A stretch of 18,553 nt of DNA from Spirochaetaceae bacterium. Lineage in GTDB: Bacteria; Spirochaetota; Spirochaetia; SZUA-6; Bin103. Of the stretch, positions 1-5,494 are shown piece after piece. The position numbers and the translations under genes are program-made. The stretch lies in the NCBI GenBank assembly GCA_026710565.1, contig JAPOQV010000197.1:1-18553 (forward strand), read 5' to 3'. Positions within the stretch are counted from its first letter, which is position 1. Each line of letters begins with the position of its first letter. The notes beneath the pieces are model-generated. The model saw nothing but the letters and a program-made list of their open reading frames with translations, was not told the DNA's origin and made no database searches.

Positions 1-683
1 AGCTCCGGCGTGTGGACCTTGGGCGACTGGGTGACGGCAAGCAGGATCAGGTCGGCCACGTCTTCCGGTTGCCCGAGTTGCGACACCTCGTCCCGATGGT
101 GGTCGCGGCGCATCTTCGTATCCATCGGACCCGGCTCCACCAGGGTGGCCTTCACGCCGTGCGGACGCCCCTCCAGCCCGGTGATGCCGGTGAATCCTCG
201 CACGCCGAACTTGGCAGCGCCGTAGGCGCCGTAATTGGCTACCGGGTACCTGCCGGCAAGCGAGGAGACGTTGACGATGTGGCCGCGGCCGCGCTCGCAC
301 ATGTGACTGAACACCGCCTGGGTGCACAGGAACACCGCCTTGAGGTTGACGGCGATGTTGCGGTCCCAGAGTTCCTCGGTGATGTTCGGTATCGGTGAGG
401 TGCCGGCCACGCCGGCGTTGTTGACCAGGATGTCGACCTTCCCGAAGCGGTCGATGGTGTGCGCCACCATCGCCTGCACCGCCGCCTGGTCGGCGACGTC
501 CGTGGGGACGGCGAGCGGCTCTCGGCCGAGCGCGCGAATCTCTCCGGCCACGGCCTCGATCTCGGCGGCGGTCCGTGCCGCCAGCGTTACGCCGGTTCCT
601 TCGCGGGCCAGCGCCAGCGCGGTCGCCCGGCCGATGCCGCGGCCGGCGCCGGTGACGATGGCGGTCTGGTTCTGCAGTCTCAT
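1..683 (-). CDS. SDR family NAD(P)-dependent oxidoreductase (3' end outside window)
   Basis: Classical short-chain dehydrogenase, a cytoplasmic Rossmann-fold enzyme that oxidises or reduces an alcohol/ketone with NAD(P). I translated 227 residues from the ATG at 683. The cofactor loop TGAGRGIG is at residues 11-18, the adenine-ring DV at 62-63 and NNAG at 88-91. The catalytic Ser is about 141 and YxxxK is Y154/K158. A PG motif follows at 184-185. The family is usually about 250 residues, so only some 20-30 are missing at the window edge. The start is supported by an AGGGAG ribosome site about 6 nt upstream. It lies 40 nt downstream of the dioxygenase gene on the same strand, so the two are probably co-transcribed. 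The substrate cannot be read from the sequence; the family call is firm. Confidence 0.93.
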   Translation of the reverse strand, partial: MRLQNQTAIVTGAGRGIGRATALALAREGTGVTLAARTAAEIEAVAGEIRALGREPLAVPTDVADQAAVQAMVAHTIDRFGKVDILVNNAGVAGTSPIPNITEELWDRNIAVNLKAVFLCTQAVFSHMCERGRGHIVNVSSLAGRYPVANYGAYGAAKFGVRGFTGITGLEGRPHGVKATLVEPGPMDTKMRRDHHRDEVSQLGQPEDVADLILLAVTQSPKVHTPE

Positions 684-723
684 GCGTTCGCTCCCTGTAA
701 TACGGACCTGCGCCTCTTGCCGC

Positions 724-1902
724 TCACTCCGCGGCCTGGAACGGCTTCCACGCCGCACCGGCTGCCGCCGCCTGGCGTTCCAACTCGCCGCGCCAACCGA
801 CGACGTTCCCCGCCTTGATCCGACCGATGTCGAACTCCGGATACCGGTCCTCGAGCGTGTCCCCCAACTTCTGGGTTTCCGCCCAGCGGTCCCAGGCGGT
901 CTTCATCCACTCGTGCGGCAGCGCCTGACGCACTGCGGGATCGAGTTGCCAGGCATTGCGCGCGTCCGCCACCGACGGATCGCCGGTGAATCGGCCCGGC
1001 CACCTCGACCACCCGATCGCAAGGGTGTTCCGTTCACGCTCGGGGACGGTGTGCCCGGTGTGAATCGTGGCTCCGTTGCGCACGAGCGCTTCTCCCGGCT
1101 TGAGCCGGATCGCGACCTGCCCAGGCAATGGGTCCGCCCCGTTCCAACTGGGCGTGTGCGGCACACCCTGCTCCTTCAGCTCGCGTGGAAGGAGCACGTC
1201 ATGCTCGAATGGCGTGCGCCATCGCCGGTGGCTGCCGGGTATCAACTCGTGACATTCGTCGTCCACCAGTGCCAGGAAGATGTTCGCGCCGCTCCGTTCC
1301 GTGATCGACTTCTCGTTCTGCTCCTGGATCTCCTTCCAGCGGATTCTCTCGACCGCCTCGGAATACGCCTCGGGCCCCTCGCCGCGGACCTCGCGCTGGG
1401 AGAAGTAGCTCTCTCCGGTGCCCCACCAGGTCACGTCCCGGTGCCAACTGGGCCCATTTTCCCGCACGCGGGGATTGCACCACAGCAGCATCGGGCTCAT
1501 CACCATGTCCTCGGGGCCGAGCCCGTGACACCAGCCGGCCACGAAGTCGAGGAACTCCCGAGAACCGAGGAACTCGGCAAAGCCGGGCTCCTCGAAAGCG
1601 GGGTGGATGATGCCCCGGATCGCCCACGGCTCATCATCGCCGGTGCGGTGCACGTAGCCCTTCGAGCAATCGATCGTGCGGTAGCCGTTGGCGGACGCAC
1701 ACGCCTCGGTGACCCGGCGGCCTGCCTCGCGCAGGCTCGGGATCCAGGGGCTGTCGACGAAATCGGTGACGATGACGAATCCATGCTCCCGCAGGTGTTC
1801 CAGGCGCTCTTGTGTGGCTCCGGGTTCGGCGAGCTCGGGCTTCGCGTCGGCAAACGCCGTGGCCCGATAGGTGCCCGCCGCCGGTGATCGTTCGGCATTC
1901 AT
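724..1902 (-). CDS. Phytanoyl-CoA dioxygenase (PhyH) family protein
   Basis: 392-residue Fe(II)/2-oxoglutarate-dependent oxygenase of the PhyH type, which hydroxylates a small organic substrate while decarboxylating 2-oxoglutarate in the cytoplasm. The metal-binding pair is HRD in SWHRDVTWW (H154, D156). The family hallmark LIPGSHRR is at 220-227. The distal His is H281 or H284, in a segment followed by R291, the likely 2-oxoglutarate Arg. The length is somewhat above the usual 250-320 because of an insertion at about 165-200. The start at 1902 is supported by an AGGAGG site about 6 nt upstream; a second, out-of-frame ATG lies 4 nt further in. It heads a leftward pair with the SDR gene and is divergent from the FAD oxidoreductase. 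The actual substrate is unknown. Confidence 0.92.
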   Translation of the reverse strand: MNAERSPAAGTYRATAFADAKPELAEPGATQERLEHLREHGFVIVTDFVDSPWIPSLREAGRRVTEACASANGYRTIDCSKGYVHRTGDDEPWAIRGIIHPAFEEPGFAEFLGSREFLDFVAGWCHGLGPEDMVMSPMLLWCNPRVRENGPSWHRDVTWWGTGESYFSQREVRGEGPEAYSEAVERIRWKEIQEQNEKSITERSGANIFLALVDDECHELIPGSHRRWRTPFEHDVLLPRELKEQGVPHTPSWNGADPLPGQVAIRLKPGEALVRNGATIHTGHTVPERERNTLAIGWSRWPGRFTGDPSVADARNAWQLDPAVRQALPHEWMKTAWDRWAETQKLGDTLEDRYPEFDIGRIKAGNVVGWRGELERQAAAAGAAWKPFQAAE

Positions 1903-2039
1903 TTCGTTCCTCCTGTTCCAGCGTCGCAGTCCATCTTGGGCCTATCGGATAGGAGTTCGGAAGGAGTTCGGATAGGAGTACCATCCTGCGCCACCACCAT
2001 ACCGCCGGCGGCGCCACGATAGGATGACGGAGGATGGCC
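1903..2039. promoter_or_regulatory. Divergent intergenic region with palindrome and short direct repeats
   Basis: Shared upstream region of the leftward dioxygenase operon and the rightward FAD oxidoreductase gene. It holds a perfect 13-base palindrome CCTATCGGATAGG at 1941-1953. The 12-base direct repeat TCGGATAGGAGT occurs at 1945-1956 and 1968-1979, that is 23 bases apart, about two helical turns. GGAGTTCGG is at 1952-1960 and 1963-1971. A third GATAGGA lies at 2018-2024. Spaced half-sites of this kind are what a dimeric repressor or activator would bind, but no regulator can be assigned. No convincing -35/-10 pair was found. Ribosome sites for both flanking genes are at the two ends. Confidence 0.4.
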
Positions 2040-3446
2040 ATGTCTGACGAACCAGCCCGCTTCAGCTTTCACCGCAGTCTGCGGGTAGTGGCCGAGCCCG
2101 ACGTGCTCGTCGTCGGCGCAGGGTGCGCCGGCACCGCTGCCGCCATCGCCGCCGCGCGCTCCGGCGCGAGCACGCTGGTGGTCGAACGTGCCGGCTACTG
2201 CGGCGGGTACATCACCAACGTGGTCGGACCGTCGCTGGACGGCTTCGTCGACCTGCGTTCCGGCCTGCCGATCGTGGGCGGGGTCGTGCTGGATCTGGTG
2301 CGTGCGGCGGCGTTCGCCGACGTGCCGCTCGACGATCCGGAGCAGGTGGCCGGGACGCGGTTCCGCTTCAACACCGAGCTGGGCCAGAATCGCGCGGTCG
2401 CCGACCGGCATGCCATCCGCTTCGACCTCGAGCGCTTCAAGCTGGCGGCCGATCGGCTGCTCACGGAGGCAGGCGCGCGCATGCTGTACCACACCACCGT
2501 GGCCGACGTGGTGCGGGACGGGCCGCGCGTCACCGGCGTGGTGATCGCCAACAAGGCAGGGTTGCAGGTGGTGCGGCCCCGCGCGGTGGTGGACGCCTCC
2601 GGCGACGCCGACGTGGTGGCGTTCGCGGGGGCGCCGTTCGATCTGGATGCGTCGGCACCGCAGCCGATGAGCCTGCACTTCCGCATCGGCAGGCTGCCGG
2701 CCGACGCCGAGTTGCGCGACGCGTGTGGAGCGGTGCTGGACGAGGCGCACGCGGCCGGTCGCATCGGCCTCTACGGCGGCCCGTGGATGGGCCGCGTCGA
2801 GGATGACGACATCTACTTCAACGCCACCCGCCTGTCGGGCAATCCGGTCGATCCCGGCGACCTGACCGCGGCGGAGATGCAGGGCCGCCGTGACGTACGG
2901 ACGATGTTCGAGCTGTTCAAGGAGCGGCTGCCCGCGTTCCGGGACGCCTACCTGGTGAGCACCGGCCCGGCGGTGGGGGTGCGCGAATCGCGCCGCATCC
3001 GTTGTGACGAGCCGCTGCGCGCGGCGGCGATCGCCGCGGCCTCGCCGCGCGCCGACGTCGTCTGCCTGGGCGGCTGGTGGCTGGACCGCCATCCGGCCGC
3101 CTCGTCCGGCTATCACCCGCACCTCATGGTGCGTCCCTATGACATCGGCTACGCCACGCTGGTCCCGCAGGAGCTGGACAACGTTTGGGTCGCCGGCCGC
3201 TGCCACGGCGCCGAGCAGGCGGCGCTTGCCTCCAGCCGCGTCACCGTCACCTGCATGGGGATGGGTCAGGCCGCCGGCACCGCCGCGGCGCTGGCGGCGC
3301 GGGCCAACGCTGCCGCGCGAGAGCTGGACGTGCCCGGTCTGCAGCGCCGGCTGGCCGAAGGCGGCGCCGTCATCCTTGAACGCGCCGATGCGGTACGAGA
3401 GGTAGGCGACGCGATGGGCGAGGTGTCCATCGACGCCAGCCACTGA
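2040..3446 (+). CDS. FAD-dependent oxidoreductase (FAD_oxidored/PF12831-like)
   Basis: 468-residue flavoprotein. The N-terminal FAD Rossmann motif GAGCAG is at residues 26-31, followed by the acidic adenine-ribose residue E49. A GG-rich segment (residues about 55-80) is typical of tricarballylate/fumarate-type dehydrogenases. The C-terminal second FAD motif reads NVWVAGRCHG...GMGQAAGTAAALA at about 380-420. The family oxidises small carboxylic acids or removes/introduces double bonds; the substrate here is unknown. Two in-frame ATGs exist. I chose 2040 because GGAGG at 2029-2033 sits 6 nt upstream of it but directly abuts the ATG at 2034. The gene is divergent from the PhyH gene and followed by a decayed AraC regulator on the opposite strand. 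Confidence 0.9.
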   Translation: MSDEPARFSFHRSLRVVAEPDVLVVGAGCAGTAAAIAAARSGASTLVVERAGYCGGYITNVVGPSLDGFVDLRSGLPIVGGVVLDLVRAAAFADVPLDDPEQVAGTRFRFNTELGQNRAVADRHAIRFDLERFKLAADRLLTEAGARMLYHTTVADVVRDGPRVTGVVIANKAGLQVVRPRAVVDASGDADVVAFAGAPFDLDASAPQPMSLHFRIGRLPADAELRDACGAVLDEAHAAGRIGLYGGPWMGRVEDDDIYFNATRLSGNPVDPGDLTAAEMQGRRDVRTMFELFKERLPAFRDAYLVSTGPAVGVRESRRIRCDEPLRAAAIAAASPRADVVCLGGWWLDRHPAASSGYHPHLMVRPYDIGYATLVPQELDNVWVAGRCHGAEQAALASSRVTVTCMGMGQAAGTAAALAARANAAARELDVPGLQRRLAEGGAVILERADAVREVGDAMGEVSIDASH

Positions 3447-3505
3447 GCGCGCAGCTTCACAAGGTCGGCGGGTACACTTCCGACCACACGGAGCCGGACC
3501 ACGGC

Positions 3506-3748
3506 ACCGCGCCAGAATCGGAACGGCGTCATGCCGGCGTGCTTGCCGAACGCATGCTCGAGCTACCTGACGCTCGTGCCGATCTGCTCGGCAAGTTCAC
3601 GGGTGGAACAGGGGGCGGCCATGCCCGCGCGCATCAGCGCGATGGCGCGCTCGCCCAGATCAACCTGCAGCGCCACCGTCAGCAGCAGGGCGTCGAAGTA
3701 GCGCTGCCCTACCTCGTCCACCAGCGTATGGGCGCCTGCTGGATCCAC
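3506..3748 (-). pseudogene. AraC-family (GlxA-like) regulator remnant with in-frame stop
   Basis: On the minus strand, a C-terminal AraC DNA-binding domain can be read as ERAIALMRAGM...STRELAEQIGTSVR, then a TAG at 3563-3565, then LEHAFGKHAGMTPFRFWRG in the same frame. This matches the family pattern S-RQLER-F---G-SP--Y, in which the stop replaces an expected Gln (CAG to TAG). Only the first helix-turn-helix and the start of the second are recognisable. The upstream ligand-binding domain of about 200 residues is missing, and sequence beyond FWRG runs into the end of the FAD gene without further similarity. This is a decayed gene. It may once have controlled the neighbouring oxidoreductases, which is inference. 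The rest of 3447-3833 shows nothing else I can identify. Confidence 0.6.
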
Positions 3749-3833
3749 CTGTTCAGGCTGCTCATGCCGCTCTCCGCCGTCGCACGCGCTGCTCGCTGGT
3801 GCAACTTCTGGCCAAGGCGCACGTTGAGTTCAT

Positions 3834-4520
3834 TCAACATGGCGGCGATATCCGCCCATCGTCCTTGGTCTCGGATGCACCAGCAATGATGCGCCGCGCG
3901 GTCCTTATCAACTCGACCACCAACTCAGCACGGAAATCGCTGAGGCTGAACCCGTGGACGATGGCATTCCTGTACTTCAGCATTTCTTTCAGAGTCTTGT
4001 ATTCGTCCCGTGAGATCACCCCGTGAAAAACCGCTTGGTCGAGAACGTAACCAGGCCCGGTGATTCTGGAATCCGTTACTCCTTGCTCGGCAATCACTTC
4101 CCTGATGGCAGCTTCATGGGCCGACCATGCGAGCAAGAAGGCAGCCTCTGGCAAGCCCGCTTGGAGAGCCTTCTCAGCTTCCTCGAACCTCTGGACGATG
4201 TTCTCACTCGCAAACGAACAAGCGCCTTCGGGTGAGTCCAGCTTCTCCGGTTCACTCACCAAGAGCAACTCGAAGGTCCATCCGGGCTTCGACTCAATGC
4301 TTCGTGCCAACTCGCTTATCTTGGGATCAGCGGCCAGTGACGGCCGCGACTTTACTTCAATTACCTTCACTTCGTCGCCTTTCCGAACCAGCAAATCAGC
4401 AGTGAAGCCCGGCATGAAGTCGAGTGGGGCCTGCAGTAGAACCTCGTATCCCTTGCCGCGGTACTCTTCCGCCGTCTTTTGGGTGAGGAGGTATTCGGAG
4501 GTCGTTCCTTGCCTTACCAT
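3834..4520 (-). CDS. PD-(D/E)XK (AHJR-like) nuclease fused to a HEPN domain
   Basis: 228 residues in two parts. Residues 1-95 look like a restriction-endonuclease fold of the archaeal-Holliday-junction-resolvase-like type: a helical start (with E19), then D42 in FTADLLV and EVK at 55-57, the PD-(D/E)XK signature. Residues about 105-215 are alpha-helical and contain KYRNAIVHG, in which R184 and H189 form the Rx4H motif of HEPN ribonucleases. HEPN domains are common RNases in toxin and antiphage proteins; the N-terminal part would cut DNA. The start is fixed by an AGGAGGTGG ribosome site at 4525-4533 inside the upstream RusA gene, whose stop overlaps this start by 7 nt (ATGGTAA). The GC content is clearly lower than in the flanking metabolic genes. 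A defence or conflict role is inferred. Confidence 0.8.
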   Translation of the reverse strand: MVRQGTTSEYLLTQKTAEEYRGKGYEVLLQAPLDFMPGFTADLLVRKGDEVKVIEVKSRPSLAADPKISELARSIESKPGWTFELLLVSEPEKLDSPEGACSFASENIVQRFEEAEKALQAGLPEAAFLLAWSAHEAAIREVIAEQGVTDSRITGPGYVLDQAVFHGVISRDEYKTLKEMLKYRNAIVHGFSLSDFRAELVVELIRTARRIIAGASETKDDGRISPPC

Positions 4521-4921
4521 GCTGCCACCTCCTGGCTTGGCGCATTGTCCACCGCGATGTGAAGAAACCGTTCTGAGTGCCCGAGAGTTTCCAGCAATAC
4601 CGATGAGGGATTCTGAATTCGGAGATCGCCGTTCAGGTCTCTCTTACGGCACAGCAAGTCAGAAACTTGCGCGTCGTCTGAATAGACCAGTCCTTTCAAC
4701 GCATCCAAAATTGGCTTCGGTAGGTTGTCAACATCCAGTGACGCGCCTTTGTACAAATACGTAATAATCACCATGACTTCTCCGACAACCGGCGGCTCGG
4801 TGTCCCAACGACTCTCGGCGACATTCTGCACCTCCTGCGTCCACTCCCTAACTCGGCTACGTCGCCGCGTTTGTTGGGACACAGGAGGACCATCTATGAC
4901 AAACTCGAAAGGCATCGGCAT
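4514..4921 (-). CDS. RusA-family crossover junction endodeoxyribonuclease
   Basis: 135 residues, close to the 120-residue E. coli RusA. The core motif DVDNLPKPILDALKG (from D63) carries D63 and D65 and a Lys (K69) four residues after the second Asp, the spacing of the D70/D72/K76 active site of E. coli RusA. D82/D83 in YSDDAQV corresponds to the third catalytic Asp. RusA resolves Holliday junctions as a dimer and is often carried by prophages and accessory islands. It is the first gene of a two-gene cassette and overlaps the PD-(D/E)XK-HEPN gene by 7 nt. ATG 4921 was used; an in-frame ATG at 4915 is equally possible. The nearest purine-rich site (complement of 4937-4941) is 15-16 nt away, so the start is not certain. 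Low local GC suggests transfer. Confidence 0.87.
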   Translation of the reverse strand: MPMPFEFVIDGPPVSQQTRRRSRVREWTQEVQNVAESRWDTEPPVVGEVMVIITYLYKGASLDVDNLPKPILDALKGLVYSDDAQVSDLLCRKRDLNGDLRIQNPSSVLLETLGHSERFLHIAVDNAPSQEVAAW

Positions 4922-5229
4922 CTCTGTTGGTTTCAGCCTCCGACTGCTGCAAGTCTCAGTGCCATGCTACCCGCCAGCTCCCATGAGCTTCAATCCCCAA
5001 GTAGTCTGCACTCCACGCTCAGCGACCGCGGGTGCTGGTCGCGGGACGGCCGAAGTGAACGCGGGGGGCGGGTCGCTCGACAGGGAGCCGCTGCCGACAC
5101 CAACACTCGTTGCCCGGCGCGGGCCGATGCCGGTCCGGCCTGTCCGTTACCGATGGAGGCTGATCCGCGTGGCGGTGGACCGGAGCTGGCATCAGACGAC
5201 GAGCACCGGGGGACGTTGCATCCGTCCCG
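4922..5229. other. Non-coding stretch upstream of the RusA cassette
   Basis: About 300 bases between the start of the leftward RusA gene and the peptidase remnant. I see no coding frame with family resemblance, no tRNA-like fold and no clear repeat. GC rises from the island level to the level of the surrounding chromosome at around 5020, so the right-hand edge of the acquired segment may lie here. The promoter of the RusA cassette should be in its first 100 bases, but no convincing -35/-10 pair could be picked by eye. Confidence 0.4.
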
Positions 5230-5388
5230 GACGGTGCGCGGCGGGCCGCCGTCTGTCTGGTGGCGTATACGGCGAGCTGCTTCATCGTCAGAAACAGTTG
5301 CGGGAGTTGCGCGGACGGTGGATTCGCCTACGGCTCGGACGACTATGCCACGAGCGCCTTCAAGGACGCGGAATCCGGACACTGCTAC
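5230..5388 (+). pseudogene. Remnant of a papain-family (C1) cysteine peptidase C-terminus
   Basis: The plus-strand frame reads AAVCLVAYTASCFIVRNSCG, then SCADGGFAYGSDDYATSAF and a few more residues. Bacterial C1 peptidases end with the blocks GHAVxLVGY and FIVRNSWGxxWGDGGYxYxxYxY, the second holding the active-site Asn. Here the Asn (codon 5293-5295) is kept, but the active-site His position reads Ala and both Trp positions (NSW, SW) read Cys (TGC instead of TGG). The frame has no plausible start and no recognisable catalytic-Cys half upstream, so this is a decayed C-terminal fragment. The frame runs on past AF without further similarity. The following 5389-5494 shows nothing further before the stop of the next gene. 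Confidence 0.5.
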
Positions 5389-5494
5389 AAGAATCAGGCG
5401 CCCATGCTGCAGCGCCGAGCCCGTGCCACCCCGCCCGCAGGCGCTCCGCGATCCGTGCCATGCCGCATGTTACTGCGCATCACGCCGGCACAGG

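Noticed and set aside
322..1887. Long plus-strand open frame antisense to the dioxygenase gene
   Set aside because: Arg/Pro/Ala-rich translation without family resemblance; the minus strand has all PhyH motifs and a good ribosome site.
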